A stretch of DNA of 49,811 nucleotides from NCBI GenBank assembly GCA_011390335.1, contig JAABSO010000032.1, positions 1-49,811 on the forward strand. The letters are read 5' to 3'. Positions 5,677 to 15,796 of the stretch are shown here, piece after piece. This DNA comes from Desulfotignum sp. (lineage in GTDB: Bacteria; Desulfobacterota; Desulfobacteria; Desulfobacterales; Desulfobacteraceae). The notes under the pieces are model-generated. The model was not told the DNA's origin. It was given only the letters and a program-made list of their open reading frames with translations, and ran no database searches. The number at the start of each line of letters is the position of its first letter. Within the stretch, counting starts at the first letter, position 1. A program made the translations under genes and the position numbers.

Positions 5677-8178
5677 ATGCATAAACAAAATTATCAAGAC
5701 ATCCTTGGGCTGGTCCAGTCCCCCACCCGGTATGCAGGCAATGAAATCAATACGGTAAAAAAGGATCTGGATCAGGTGGATCTGACCTTTGCCCTTGTGT
5801 TTCCGGACCTGTATGAAATCGGCACCTCCCATTTCGGTCTCCAGATTCTGTATTCTATTCTGAACCGGGAAAAAAATATTGCAGCAGAGCGGTTTTTCAC
5901 CCCGGCCCCGGATCTGGAAGCCCAGATGGCTTCAAAAAAGATTCCCTGCCTGTCCCTGGAATCCAGAAAAGAGCTGGCAGATTTTGATATCATCGGCTTC
6001 AGTCTGTTGTACGAGCTGAACTTCACCAATATTCTGACCATGCTTTCTTTGTCCGGGATTCCCTTTTTTGCACAGGACCGGGACCAGACCTTTCCTTTGG
6101 TCATTGGCGGCGGCCCCTGCGCATTCAACCCCGAACCTCTGGCGGATTTTTTTGATGCTTTTGTGATCGGGGACGGGGAAGAGACCGTGCTGGCGGTCTC
6201 CAGGACCGTCATTGCATTCAAGCAGCAGGGGGATGGAAAAAAATCCACGCTGCTGCGCATGCTGTCTGAGATTGCCGGGGTATATGTGCCGCAGTTTTTC
6301 ACCCCTTTTTTTGATGAAACCGGCTGCCAGATACTCTCCTGTGTCCGGGATGATTATACCCGGGTCAAACGCGCCTTTTTACCGGAACTGACAAAAGACA
6401 ATTTTCCCATGGATCCCATCGTGCCTTTTGGCAAGCCGGTGCATGACCGGCTGCGCCTGGAAATTGCCAGAGGCTGTACCAGGGGATGCCGGTTCTGCCA
6501 GGCCGGCATGATCTACCGGCCGGTACGGGAGCGCTCGGTGCCGGACCTGATCCAGATCACCAAAACCTCTCTGGCATCCACCGGGTATGCAGACATTTCC
6601 CTGCTGTCTCTGAGTACCGGTGACTACTCCCGGCTGCCGCATCTCATGCAGCAACTGCTGGCCATCAGCCGCAACCAGTGTAATGCCATTTCCCTGCCCT
6701 CCATCCGGGCGGAGCGGCTCACCCCCGAACTGATGGCCCTTATCAAAACCGTGCGCAAAACAGGATTTACCATCGCACCGGAAGCCGGGACCCAGCGCCT
6801 GCGGGACATCATCAACAAGAACCTCACAGAAGAGAGCATCCGGGACACGGTGAAAAACGCTTTTGAACTGGGATGGAAAAATATCAAGCTGTATTTCATG
6901 ATGGGCCTGCCCTTTGAAGAAGCCGCAGACATCCAGGGCATATGCGATCTTTCCGACAGCCTGGCATCAGCCTATGCCAAAGGAAAGCGCAGTATCAACG
7001 TCAGCGTCACCACCTTTATTCCCAAGGCCCACACCCCGTTCCAGCGCCATCCCCAGCTCACCCTGGATGCCACCATGGAGCGCCTGAATTTCATAAAGAA
7101 AAACCTGGGCCATCCCAAGGTCAACCTCAAATGGCAAGACCCTTGCATGAGCCTTGTGGAAGGGGTCTTTTCCAGGGGAGACCGGCGGTTGTCGCATCTT
7201 TTGCAAACTGCCTTTGAAAACGGCTGCCGCCTGGACGGGTGGAGTGATTATTTTGACTTTTCCAGATGGCAAAAAGCCTTTGACCAGACCGGCATTGATC
7301 CGGACTTTTACACCTCCCGGCACCGGGAAAAAAAGGAACCGCTGCCATGGGACCACATTGATACCGGCGTGTCAAAACAGTTTCTGGAAAAAGAGTGGGA
7401 AAACGCGGCAAAAAAGGCCTTAACCCCGGACTGCAGAGAGCAGGACTGCACCGGATGCGGGGTCTGCGACTTCAAACAGATCCGGCCGGTTATTCATGAT
7501 ACCAAAACAATGCCGTTTTCCGGGGAAGCGCCTGCCCCCCCGATGGAAGATGCCGCCTTTGCCCGGTATACTGTCTGGTATTCAAAACTGGAAGATGCCC
7601 GGTTTTTCGGGCACCTGGAACTGGCCACCATTGTCCAGCGGGCAGTGAGACGGGCCGGACTGGCCGTTAAATACTCCAAAGGATTCAACCCGTCCATGCG
7701 GCTTTCCTTTGACAGTGCCCTGCCTGTGGGAATGGAAAGCCAGGAGGAGATTTTTCATATTTTCCTTGACCGGAAACTGGCTCCGGAAACCATCCAGCAT
7801 GCCTTAAACCGCCAGCTGCCACCTGGCCTGGCGGTAACAGACTGCCGCCGCACCTTCCAGGGGCAGACCGATGCTTTTGCTGTCTGTGTTTATCAGGTGC
7901 GGCTTCTGGAAACCAGCCTGGATGCAGACACAACGGACCGGTTTATGGCCAAAGATGCTTTTATTGTTGAAGATCTGACCAAAAAAGGTAAAATCAGAAA
8001 AACCGATTTGCGGAAGTCTGTTGCTGCACTGGACTGGAAAACACCCCATACCCTTGAGATGACCATGCAGCCCTATAACGGCAGACAGATCCGGCCCGGA
8101 ACCATTCTAAAGCAGTGCTTCGGCCTTTCAGATACCGCTGTCTGCCAGGCACGGATCAAAAAACTGAAACAAGGATAA
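5677..8178 (+). CDS. Radical SAM protein with C-terminal DUF2344 domain (TIGR03960/TIGR03936 type)
   Basis: This 833-residue protein combines an N-terminal region like B12-binding radical SAM proteins, a radical SAM core with Cys267-x3-Cys271-x2-Cys274 (ARGCTRGCRFCQAG), and a C-terminal DUF2344 domain from about residue 625 (WYSKLEDARFFGHLE). A small Cys cluster, CREQDCTGCGVCDF, joins the two. The same fusion is common in Gram-negative anaerobes, often next to ribonuclease G as here (stop and next start 4 bp apart). The reaction is not established; a role in RNA modification is often assumed from context. The ribosome binding site is weak. Confidence 0.88.
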   Translation: MHKQNYQDILGLVQSPTRYAGNEINTVKKDLDQVDLTFALVFPDLYEIGTSHFGLQILYSILNREKNIAAERFFTPAPDLEAQMASKKIPCLSLESRKELADFDIIGFSLLYELNFTNILTMLSLSGIPFFAQDRDQTFPLVIGGGPCAFNPEPLADFFDAFVIGDGEETVLAVSRTVIAFKQQGDGKKSTLLRMLSEIAGVYVPQFFTPFFDETGCQILSCVRDDYTRVKRAFLPELTKDNFPMDPIVPFGKPVHDRLRLEIARGCTRGCRFCQAGMIYRPVRERSVPDLIQITKTSLASTGYADISLLSLSTGDYSRLPHLMQQLLAISRNQCNAISLPSIRAERLTPELMALIKTVRKTGFTIAPEAGTQRLRDIINKNLTEESIRDTVKNAFELGWKNIKLYFMMGLPFEEAADIQGICDLSDSLASAYAKGKRSINVSVTTFIPKAHTPFQRHPQLTLDATMERLNFIKKNLGHPKVNLKWQDPCMSLVEGVFSRGDRRLSHLLQTAFENGCRLDGWSDYFDFSRWQKAFDQTGIDPDFYTSRHREKKEPLPWDHIDTGVSKQFLEKEWENAAKKALTPDCREQDCTGCGVCDFKQIRPVIHDTKTMPFSGEAPAPPMEDAAFARYTVWYSKLEDARFFGHLELATIVQRAVRRAGLAVKYSKGFNPSMRLSFDSALPVGMESQEEIFHIFLDRKLAPETIQHALNRQLPPGLAVTDCRRTFQGQTDAFAVCVYQVRLLETSLDADTTDRFMAKDAFIVEDLTKKGKIRKTDLRKSVAALDWKTPHTLEMTMQPYNGRQIRPGTILKQCFGLSDTAVCQARIKKLKQG

Positions 8179-8182
8179 CCCC

Positions 8183-9742
8183 ATGCTAAAAGAGCTTGTT
8201 GTAAATGCCGTACCCCATGAAACCCGGGTGGCTTTGCTGGAAAACGGAAATATTGTGGAAGTGTTCATTGAACGGGAAGATGAAACCAGCATTGCCGGCA
8301 ATATTTACAAAGGCCGTGTCCAGCGGGTGCTTCCCGGCATGCAGGCGGCTTTCGTGGACATCGGGTTTGACCAGGCCGCCTTTATTTACGTGGATGATGT
8401 GCTGGATACGGAAAGCCACAAAATGTACCAGAAATTTGAACAGGACCAGGATGTGGAACCGGAAACTGAAACAGATGATGAAGACAGCCTCCCCCTGGAA
8501 AAACAGACATGGAAACCCTCATCACACCCGGATTGCAGCATTGAAGACCTGCTCACCGAAGGCCAGGAAATCCTGGTCCAGGTATCCAAATCCTCCATCG
8601 GCACCAAAGGTCCCAGGGTTACCACCCATATTTCCCTGGCCGGCCGGTACATGGTGCTGATGCCCACGGTGGACCATATCGGCATTTCCAAACGCATTGA
8701 AGATGAGACAGAAAGAAACCGCCTGCGGGAACTTTTGCTGTCCATTCGCAAAAACAGTTTCGGGTACATTTTCCGAACCCAGTCCCAGGGGGTGAACGCG
8801 GCCACCATCAAAAAGGAAATTGATTTTCTCACCAAGACATGGGAAGAGATCCAGAGCAGAAACCGCATCGGTTCAGCCCCTTCCCTGGTATACAAGGACC
8901 TTACCATCACCTTCCGGGCAGTGCGGGATCTTTTGGCCAGTGAGGCGGACAAACTGATCATTGACTCTCCGGTGGAATATGAGCGTGTCCAGCAGTTTTT
9001 ACAAAAACTACTGCCGGATGTACATCTGCATGTGGAACTCTACCAGGGCCGGGAATCCATTTTTGATGCCTTTAATATTGAAGGGGATGTGGCCAGGGCC
9101 CTGAAAAAAAAGGTATGGCTCAAATCCGGGGGATACATTGTCATAGAACAGACCGAGGCCCTGGTGGCCATTGATGTAAACACCGGCCGGTATGTGGGCA
9201 AACACAATTTTGATGAAACCATCCTGAAGACCAACCTGGAGGCGGTCAAGGAGATTGCCTACCAGATCCGGCTGCGCAACATCGGGGGCATCATCATCAT
9301 CGATTTTATAGACATGAAAAAAGATTCCCACAAGGAAAAGGTGATGTCCCAGCTCAATGAGGCCATGAAAAAAGACAAAAGCCAGACCAATATCCTGCCC
9401 CTGACCGAGCTGGGCCTGGTCCAGATGACCCGCAAAAGGACCCGGCGCAATCTGACCCGCACCCTGTGTGAACCCTGTTTTTACTGCAACGGCAATGGCC
9501 ATCTTTTGTCCAAAAAATCCATCTGCCACAAAATTTTTCGGGACCTTGTCTCAGAGGCAGGGGATATCATGGGCAACCGATTCACGGTGAAGGTGCACCC
9601 GGAAATTGCCCAGCTGCTCCATGGCCGGGAAAAACATTTGATCGCCTCCCTGGAAACCCAGTTTTCCAAACCCATTGCCATCTATCCGGAACCCCATTAC
9701 CACCTGGAAGAATACCATATTTTTGAATCCCTGGTGAAATGA
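8183..9742 (+). CDS. rng: Ribonuclease G/E family endoribonuclease
   Basis: RNase G/E enzymes cleave single-stranded RNA 5'-end dependently and process rRNA and mRNA. The 519-residue chain has an S1 RNA-binding domain at residues 35-150, split by an acidic insert around residues 90-120. The nuclease core has metal-binding Asp331 (VAIDVNTG) and Asp374 (IIIDFIDM). The zinc-link region CEPCFYC (C429, C432, C435) allows dimer pairing. It lacks the long C-terminal scaffold of RNase E, so RNase G is the better name. It follows the radical SAM gene by 4 bp and is probably cotranscribed with it. Confidence 0.93.
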   Translation: MLKELVVNAVPHETRVALLENGNIVEVFIEREDETSIAGNIYKGRVQRVLPGMQAAFVDIGFDQAAFIYVDDVLDTESHKMYQKFEQDQDVEPETETDDEDSLPLEKQTWKPSSHPDCSIEDLLTEGQEILVQVSKSSIGTKGPRVTTHISLAGRYMVLMPTVDHIGISKRIEDETERNRLRELLLSIRKNSFGYIFRTQSQGVNAATIKKEIDFLTKTWEEIQSRNRIGSAPSLVYKDLTITFRAVRDLLASEADKLIIDSPVEYERVQQFLQKLLPDVHLHVELYQGRESIFDAFNIEGDVARALKKKVWLKSGGYIVIEQTEALVAIDVNTGRYVGKHNFDETILKTNLEAVKEIAYQIRLRNIGGIIIIDFIDMKKDSHKEKVMSQLNEAMKKDKSQTNILPLTELGLVQMTRKRTRRNLTRTLCEPCFYCNGNGHLLSKKSICHKIFRDLVSEAGDIMGNRFTVKVHPEIAQLLHGREKHLIASLETQFSKPIAIYPEPHYHLEEYHIFESLVK

Positions 9743-9753
9743 TGATTCCCTTG

Positions 9754-9782
9754 TTGACTTTTTTTTCGAAAAAAAATATTAT
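9754..9782 (+). promoter_or_regulatory. Promoter for the rpmH-rnpA-yidD-yidC block
   Basis: TTGACT (9754-9759), a 17-nt spacer and TATTAT (9777-9782) form a good sigma-70 promoter; an overlapping TATAAT lies at 9780-9785. The spacer is an AT-rich T-run/CG/A-run palindrome that may also act as the end of the rng transcript. Confidence 0.6.
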
Positions 9783-9852
9783 AATATGTTTATTATAGTT
9801 TGTCGTTGAACCCCAAAAATAATAACCAGATGCAATTAAGGACACAAATTTT

Positions 9853-9987
9853 ATGAAAAGAACATTTCAGCCAAGCAATCGGAAAAGAACCAGAAAACAC
9901 GGATTCCTTAAAAGAATGTCCACACCGGGCGGAAAACGCGTCATCCGGGCAAGACGGGCAAAAGGCAGAAAAAGACTGGCATTGTAA
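9853..9987 (+). CDS. rpmH: 50S ribosomal protein L34
   Basis: A 44-residue, highly basic protein beginning [18 protein letters not shown] and ending GRKRLAL. It is L34 over its full length. As in most bacteria it heads the rpmH-rnpA-yidD-yidC-jag-mnmE block, with rnpA starting 11 bp downstream. It sits in the large ribosomal subunit. A strong AT-rich promoter precedes it. Confidence 0.97.
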   Translation: MKRTFQPSNRKRTRKHGFLKRMSTPGGKRVIRARRAKGRKRLAL

Positions 9988-9998
9988 AAAGGATTTGA

Positions 9999-10355
9999 TT
10001 GAAGGACTTTTCTTTACCCAAAGAGGTGAGGCTCAGGAAAAGGGCCGAATTTTTAACGCTTTCGAAACAGGGGAAAACAGTATATTCCCAATATTTTTTA
10101 GCCATTGTCTGTGACCGTTCGAACCAGTACAACCGAATCGGTATTACCGTATCAAAAAAAGTGGGGAATGCAGTAGCGCGTAACAGGATTAAACGACTTA
10201 TCAGAGAATATTTCAGACATAAGAAACATTCAATCCCGGGAGCCAGGGACATCAATATCATTGCAAGAAAGGGTCTGACTACGCTATCCAACAGGCAGAT
10301 AATTGAGAAGCTTGATAAACTTTTTATTAAAATAGCATTGGCCGATAAAGAATGA
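9999..10355 (+). CDS. rnpA: Ribonuclease P protein component
   Basis: The protein subunit of RNase P, which helps the RNA subunit trim the 5' ends of pre-tRNAs. The 118-residue basic protein contains the RNR signature in [17 protein letters not shown] and ends with a less conserved helix. The start is a TTG with AAAGGA about 5 nt upstream. Its stop overlaps the start of yidD, which points to translational coupling. Confidence 0.94.
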   Translation: MKDFSLPKEVRLRKRAEFLTLSKQGKTVYSQYFLAIVCDRSNQYNRIGITVSKKVGNAVARNRIKRLIREYFRHKKHSIPGARDINIIARKGLTTLSNRQIIEKLDKLFIKIALADKE

Positions 10356-10564
10356 TGAAGCAGCTATTGTTACTATTGATTAAATTTTATCAATTTTTTA
10401 TATCACCGCTGACAGGACAGAACTGCCGGTTTTATCCCAGTTGTTCCGCCTATGCGGTTGAGGCGGTGCAAAAACACGGCAATCTCAAAGGCAGTTTGCT
10501 GGCTGCAAAGCGAATATTGCGTTGTCATCCATTTCATGCAGGGGGATTTGATCCGGTTCCATAA
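10352..10564 (+). CDS. yidD: YidD, membrane protein insertion efficiency factor
   Basis: A 70-residue protein with the YidD signature [11 protein letters not shown] and a C-terminal [12 protein letters not shown]. It has an N-terminal amphipathic or hydrophobic segment ([16 protein letters not shown]). It is thought to aid YidC/Sec insertion of inner-membrane proteins. It overlaps the end of rnpA by 4 bp. Confidence 0.94.
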   Translation: MMKQLLLLLIKFYQFFISPLTGQNCRFYPSCSAYAVEAVQKHGNLKGSLLAAKRILRCHPFHAGGFDPVP

Positions 10565-10637
10565 TTGATCCATATGCCCGACTGTTTTCCTCTCCCCTGA
10601 AAACCGTTTGAAAAAAATTTCAAACTTAGGAGAGAAA

Positions 10638-12317
10638 ATGGATGAACAAAAACGATTATTGTTAGCGGTATTATTGTCTGTGGTAGTCCTTGTGGGGTAT
10701 CAATTCTTTTTTACCACACCGCCGGCTGACCGTAATCTGCCACAAAACACCCGGGAATCTTCGGACCAGGCCAGGCAGCCCGCCGCCGGAGACAGCCAGT
10801 CCACTGTTTCCGACTACAACCGTGCAGACCAGGGTCTTCCTTCGCCCTCACCCCGGCCGGCAGCAGCGGATTTCAGAACCATTTCCGTGTCAACCCCCCT
10901 GTACAGTATTGCCATATCCGAACATCTGGCTGCTGTCACAAGCCAGTCCCTCAAACAGTACAAATCCAGCAATGGATCATCCACCGACCTGAAGCAGATG
11001 GTGAACCCACGGCTGCCCCGGGGTACACTGATCACCGACACACAGGGAGGCACCATTCAGGGGCTTGACAATGCCGTATTTTCCGCAGACACAGACACCA
11101 CAAATCTGAACCTTGGCCAGGGGGAGAAAGCTGTTGCCTTTTCATGGACCAGCCCCCACGGCATTACCGTCAAAAAAATCTACCGGTTCCAGGCTGACTC
11201 CTATCTGATTGCCTGTGATATTGTGATCCAGAACGGGTCCGGCATGCCCTTGAATGACGCGCTAGTCATCACCACCCCGGGTATTTTTGACGAAGAAACC
11301 AAAAAGCGGTCCAGGTTCGCCTTTGAAGGACCTGTGGCCTATATCGGCAATGAGTATCTCACCATTAAACCCAAGGATATTGAAGACCAGGACACCTTTG
11401 CCGGCCAGGTCGACTGGACAGGATACACAGACCGGTACTTTCTGACAGCTGTCCTGCCTCCTGAAACCGGGGATGCCCATCTCACACTCCAGTATGAGAA
11501 TGAGATCGCAGAAAGCCGACTGGTATGGCGAATGGACCGGCTGGATCCGGGAAAACAGGGGGAATATCCCTTTGTCTACTATATGGGGCCCAAAAGCCAC
11601 AAGGTGCTCAGCCAGTATGACAATTCTTTGAAAAAATCCATCAATTTCGGTTTTTTTGATATTCTTGCCAAACCGCTGCTCATCACCATGAATGTTATCC
11701 ATGATGTGATTCCCAACTATGGGGTGGCCATCATCCTTTTGACCATTCTCATCAAGCTCATTTTCTGGCCCCTGGGCACCAAAAGCTACAAATCCATGAA
11801 TGAGATGAAAAAGGTCCAGCCCCTGATGATGGAAATCCGGGAGAAATACAAAAATGACAAGCAGCGCATGAACCAGGAAATAATGGGCCTGTATAAAACC
11901 TACAAGGTCAACCCTGCCTCGGGCTGCCTGCCTTTGCTGGTGCAGATGCCCATCTTCTTTGCGTTGTACCGGATGCTCTACCAGGCCATTGAACTGCGCC
12001 ATGCCCCGTTTGTGGGCTGGATCACCGACCTGTCCGGTCCGGACCGGCTGTTTCATTTTGACTTTGCCATTCCCCTGATGGATGCACCATACGGCATACC
12101 GGTGCTTACCCTGCTCATGGGCGCCTCTTTTCTGCTTCAGCAGAAGATGACCCCCATGGCCGGTGATCCCATGCAGGCGAAAATGATGATGCTCATGCCC
12201 ATCTTCATGACTGTGCTTTTTATCAATTTTCCGTCAGGACTGGTCTTGTACATGTTTGTAAACAATATCATTTCCATGGGCCAGCAGTATTATACCCAAA
12301 AGAAATTTTCCAGATAG
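10638..12317 (+). CDS. yidC: Membrane protein insertase YidC
   Basis: YidC inserts and folds inner-membrane proteins with or without Sec. The 559-residue protein has an N-terminal membrane anchor (LLLAVLLSVVVLVGYQFFF), a large periplasmic beta domain (about residues 60-340), and the conserved insertase core with NYGVAIILLTILIKLIFWPL, a Lys/Met-rich cytoplasmic hairpin and three more membrane segments. The length fits the Gram-negative form. The ATG at 10638 is chosen because TTAGGAGAG lies just before it; an in-frame ATG at 10608 has no site. Confidence 0.95.
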   Translation: MDEQKRLLLAVLLSVVVLVGYQFFFTTPPADRNLPQNTRESSDQARQPAAGDSQSTVSDYNRADQGLPSPSPRPAAADFRTISVSTPLYSIAISEHLAAVTSQSLKQYKSSNGSSTDLKQMVNPRLPRGTLITDTQGGTIQGLDNAVFSADTDTTNLNLGQGEKAVAFSWTSPHGITVKKIYRFQADSYLIACDIVIQNGSGMPLNDALVITTPGIFDEETKKRSRFAFEGPVAYIGNEYLTIKPKDIEDQDTFAGQVDWTGYTDRYFLTAVLPPETGDAHLTLQYENEIAESRLVWRMDRLDPGKQGEYPFVYYMGPKSHKVLSQYDNSLKKSINFGFFDILAKPLLITMNVIHDVIPNYGVAIILLTILIKLIFWPLGTKSYKSMNEMKKVQPLMMEIREKYKNDKQRMNQEIMGLYKTYKVNPASGCLPLLVQMPIFFALYRMLYQAIELRHAPFVGWITDLSGPDRLFHFDFAIPLMDAPYGIPVLTLLMGASFLLQQKMTPMAGDPMQAKMMMLMPIFMTVLFINFPSGLVLYMFVNNIISMGQQYYTQKKFSR

Positions 12318-12330
12318 CAGGAGGCAATTT

Positions 12331-13371
12331 ATGAAAAAAACCCAGGAATTCAGTGGAAAAGACGTTGACACTGCCGTCAAGACTGCCTGCTCAGTCTTGT
12401 CTGTTTCCAAAAAAGAACTCAAGTATGACGTGATCTCTGCCGGTGCATCCGGCATATTCGGAATCGTGGGCCGCAAAGATGCCGTCATAAAGGTGTTTCT
12501 TCCCCAGAACAGCACAGACGCATCTGAAGATGATATGGAAGGCATCCGCTCCATGGTGGATGAAGCCTTTGGAGAAGACACCCGGCTGAACAGTCAGGAT
12601 ACCCGCCAAAAAGAGAACAAAACCGATAATGACGGTCAGCAAAAAAAACAGGCCCCTGCAAAGCCGCAAAAAAAGCCTGACCCTTCTCCTGAAAAAAAGC
12701 CGCGGCCGGAATTTCAGGCAAAACCTGAAACAGCTGCATCCCCCCCGCAGCCGGAAGCTGACAGCAAAAAACCGCAGCCGGAAACCCGGCCGAAGGCTGA
12801 CAAACCAAAGCCCCGACCAAAAGATGAAACGCCGGATTCCCCGCCCGAACCCCCGACAGATGCGCCCGTAGTGGTGGATGTCACCCGGGAGTCAATAGAT
12901 CTGGGCGTGCTGACCCTGCAGAAAATGGCCGACCTGATCACCGAAGATGCTGTGGTAGAGGCACAAACAGACAAAGATCACCTGACATTGAAAATTTCCG
13001 GCGGAAACGCCGGTATTCTCATCGGCAGAAAAGGCCAGACCCTGGATGCCATGCAGTTTCTCACCGACAAGATCATCAACCGGAAAAGCGAGGCTCGGGT
13101 CCGGGTGAAAGTGGATGTGGAAGGGTATACGGAAACCCGCAAATCCAATCTGCGGCACCTGGCTGTCAAAATGGCGGACAAAGCCAAAAAAACCGGCCGG
13201 CCGGCCACCATCAACCAGATGAGTGCCCAGGACCGGCGGATCGTCCACCTGACCCTCAAGGATGATAACCAGGTCAGGACCCAGAGTATGGGAGACGGCT
13301 ATTACCGGCGGCTGGTCATCTTCCCCAAAAAAAAGAACTCCTTTGCCGGGAAAAAGCGGTTTAAAAGATAG
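12331..13371 (+). CDS. jag: Jag/KhpB RNA-binding protein (Jag-N, KH, R3H)
   Basis: KhpB/Jag proteins bind RNA and lie next to yidC in many bacteria. The 346-residue protein has a Jag-N domain at residues 1-55, a long Pro/Lys/Glu-rich low-complexity linker (about 90-175), a KH domain with GRKGQTLDAMQFL in the 220s, and an R3H domain near residues 270-335 (DRRIVHLTL). The C-terminus is basic. It lies 13 bp after yidC and 5 bp before mnmE, with AGGAGG before the ATG. The linker is longer than in many homologues. Confidence 0.93.
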   Translation: MKKTQEFSGKDVDTAVKTACSVLSVSKKELKYDVISAGASGIFGIVGRKDAVIKVFLPQNSTDASEDDMEGIRSMVDEAFGEDTRLNSQDTRQKENKTDNDGQQKKQAPAKPQKKPDPSPEKKPRPEFQAKPETAASPPQPEADSKKPQPETRPKADKPKPRPKDETPDSPPEPPTDAPVVVDVTRESIDLGVLTLQKMADLITEDAVVEAQTDKDHLTLKISGGNAGILIGRKGQTLDAMQFLTDKIINRKSEARVRVKVDVEGYTETRKSNLRHLAVKMADKAKKTGRPATINQMSAQDRRIVHLTLKDDNQVRTQSMGDGYYRRLVIFPKKKNSFAGKKRFKR

Positions 13372-13376
13372 GCTTT

Positions 13377-14777
13377 ATGAATGACACCATTGCTGCAATC
13401 GCCACCCCATACGGGAGCGGAGGAATAGGCGTCATACGGATATCAGGTCCGGAGGCCATGAATATTGCGGCGCAGATTTTTTCCAGGACCCGCACAGGAA
13501 CAACTTCGACCGGGCATCTGGCATCCCACCGGGTGTATCACGGATATATCCGGGACAAGGCAGAGATCATCGACGAGATCCTGCTCATTCCCATGTACGG
13601 ACCCAGGTCTTACACAGCCGAAGATGTGGTGGAAATCCAGGCCCATTCCGGCACCATTGTCCTCAAACAGATCCTGGAACTGTTGCTGTCAAAAGGGGCC
13701 AGGTTGTCTGAACCCGGAGAATTCACCAAACGGGCCTTTTTACACCAGCGCATAGACCTGACCCAGGCAGAGGCTGTGGCGGATATCATCAATGCCAGAT
13801 CCGTATCAGCCCTTAAATTTGCCGCTTCCCAGAACATGGGGGTGTTAAAGGAACAGATCCGGACTTTGCGGGACAAATTGATTGATCTTCTGTCCTCAGT
13901 GGAGGTGTGCATCGATTTTCCGGATGATGCCGCAGACCTTGATGTCACAGCTCAGGGAAATGAGATCCTTGACACGGTGATAACCCAGTGCAAAGCGTTC
14001 ATCCAGCAGCACGAAGATGCCTGTTTTCTCAAAGAAGGCATCCGCATCGCCATCTGCGGAAAACCCAATGTGGGAAAATCCAGCCTCATGAACCGGCTGC
14101 TGACCAGAGAAAAATCCATTGTCACGGCCATGCCGGGCACCACACGGGATCCCATCCAGGAAGCTGTGAACATGAACGGCGTGCCTTTTGTGATCACAGA
14201 TACCGCCGGTATCCATGATACCGACGACCTGGTGGAGATCATCGGCATTGAACGGGCCAAAGACCATATCAAGGATGCCGACCTGGTATTGTTCATGGTG
14301 GAACCGGGAACGGTTTTGTCTGACAAGGAATTTGAAAAAATGGTGCCTGCAGACAAAAAAATCATCCTTGTGACCAATAAAATTGACCTGGTCAAAGACC
14401 CAACCGGACAGGAAAAACCGGGCAAACCGCCAATGCCCGAACTGCCCGATGCCTGTGATGACATGCCCAGCATACAGATTTCAGCGCTTCAAGACTTAGG
14501 TATTAAACATTTGCGCGAAAAGATTGTTTACCTGTGTGTCCGGGACCTGACCATGGAGGACTCTGCCGTGATCCCCAATCTGCGGCATAAAAATGCCCTG
14601 GTCCAGACCCTTGGGTTTCTTGCATCTGCAAAAGAGAATATAAAAAACCGGGAACCCGAAGAAACCCTGGCCATTGACCTGAAAAACAGTATTGATTCTC
14701 TGGGAACAATTACAGGGGAAACCGCATCTGTGGATATACTGGATACTATTTTTAATAATTTCTGCATTGGAAAATAA
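13377..14777 (+). CDS. mnmE: tRNA modification GTPase MnmE
   Basis: MnmE works with MnmG to form 5-carboxymethylaminomethyl-uridine at tRNA position 34. The 466-residue protein starts with the tetrahydrofolate-binding domain (DTIAAIATPYGSGGIGVIRISG). It has a helical domain with an inserted G domain: P-loop GKPNVGKSS at 228-236 and G4 motif TNKID near residue 338. It ends with the invariant CIGK, whose Cys is essential in the family. Length and order are typical. The stop of jag is 5 bp upstream. Confidence 0.96.
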   Translation: MNDTIAAIATPYGSGGIGVIRISGPEAMNIAAQIFSRTRTGTTSTGHLASHRVYHGYIRDKAEIIDEILLIPMYGPRSYTAEDVVEIQAHSGTIVLKQILELLLSKGARLSEPGEFTKRAFLHQRIDLTQAEAVADIINARSVSALKFAASQNMGVLKEQIRTLRDKLIDLLSSVEVCIDFPDDAADLDVTAQGNEILDTVITQCKAFIQQHEDACFLKEGIRIAICGKPNVGKSSLMNRLLTREKSIVTAMPGTTRDPIQEAVNMNGVPFVITDTAGIHDTDDLVEIIGIERAKDHIKDADLVLFMVEPGTVLSDKEFEKMVPADKKIILVTNKIDLVKDPTGQEKPGKPPMPELPDACDDMPSIQISALQDLGIKHLREKIVYLCVRDLTMEDSAVIPNLRHKNALVQTLGFLASAKENIKNREPEETLAIDLKNSIDSLGTITGETASVDILDTIFNNFCIGK

Positions 14778-14793
14778 AAAAGGATACTTGCCC

Positions 14794-15450
14794 ATGGCAC
14801 TTGACTTAAAAAAACATTTCATACAATACGAAGCACTGGTTCAGGTGGTGGACGGCGTGTTCGACCGGGTCAAACAGGAATACCCCAAAGAAGTTTTCTG
14901 CAGAGAAAAGTGCAGTGACTGCTGTTACGCCATTTTTGACATGCCCCTGATTGAAGCCCTGTACCTTAAGGCAAAATTTCTGGAAACATTTTCCGGCAAA
15001 GCCAAAAATGATATCCTGGAAAAAGCTGACACAACAGACCGTGCCCTGGTCAAGCTCAAACGGGAGGCCTATAAAAAAGTGCAGGCTGGTGCAGACCAGC
15101 TGGAGATTGTGGGCCGCATGTCCCAGGAAAGGGTCAGGTGCCCTTTACTGGGATCTGACGACCTGTGCGTGCTGTATGAATTTCGGCCCATCACCTGCCG
15201 GATTTACGGGATACCCACCTCCACCGCCGGTGCCAGCCATATCTGCGGACGTACCAACTTCATCCAGGGAAATGCCTACCCCACCCTGAACATGGACAAG
15301 CTCTATACCCAGCTCCAGCTTCTGTCAGCCCAGCTCATAAAGGACATCAATTCCAGCAATATCAAAATGCATGAAATGCTGATCCCGGTATCCATGGCCC
15401 TGGTCACTGATTTTAATGAAGAATATCTGGGGGTCAGACAGGATGGATAA
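14794..15450 (+). CDS. YkgJ-family Cys-cluster protein (UPF0153-like)
   Basis: A 218-residue protein with the family's Cys-rich signature: CREKCSDCC near residue 32, a CPLL motif, and YEFRPITCRIYGIP further on. These cysteines probably bind zinc or an iron-sulfur cluster. No biochemical role is established for this subgroup. The ATG at 14794 has AGGA 10 nt upstream and lies 16 bp after mnmE. The next gene begins inside its last codons, suggesting coupling. Confidence 0.8.
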   Translation: MALDLKKHFIQYEALVQVVDGVFDRVKQEYPKEVFCREKCSDCCYAIFDMPLIEALYLKAKFLETFSGKAKNDILEKADTTDRALVKLKREAYKKVQAGADQLEIVGRMSQERVRCPLLGSDDLCVLYEFRPITCRIYGIPTSTAGASHICGRTNFIQGNAYPTLNMDKLYTQLQLLSAQLIKDINSSNIKMHEMLIPVSMALVTDFNEEYLGVRQDG

Positions 15451-15796
15451 CTTTACTGAGCAGCAGATCCAGGAGAGGAAAAAAGCGATTTTTGATGCCA
15501 TGGGCAAGCGGGGACAGCGCCAAATCCTGAAAAAAGGGTATGACAAATGGGACCCGTTCCAGGAACCCAAAGATCCCATTGATATCAGAAAAGACAAAAC
15601 CAAAAGAACTTCCCAGGTGTTGATCAGGGAATTTTTATCCCAGGCCGACCATGACACCTATACCAATTCCTTTGCCCAGGGGGCCCTGGAAATGTGCCTG
15701 GGTATTATCAATGAAGAGGAAAAAATCAGAGGCATGTTTGAATTTGCCTGCTGGTACAAGACCCTGCTCAAACAGGAAGGGCATGACACCCTCTGA
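15443..15796 (+). CDS. Conserved hypothetical protein
   Basis: A 117-residue, charged, probably soluble protein starting MDNFTEQQIQERKKAIFDAMG. It contains KRGQRQILKKGYDKWDPFQEPKDP and a C-terminal helical part. No family with a known function was recognised. It overlaps the preceding YkgJ-like gene by 8 bp and the following methyltransferase gene by 14 bp. Translation of the three genes is therefore probably linked. The start is supported by a G-rich stretch about 10 nt upstream. Confidence 0.75.
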   Translation: MDNFTEQQIQERKKAIFDAMGKRGQRQILKKGYDKWDPFQEPKDPIDIRKDKTKRTSQVLIREFLSQADHDTYTNSFAQGALEMCLGIINEEEKIRGMFEFACWYKTLLKQEGHDTL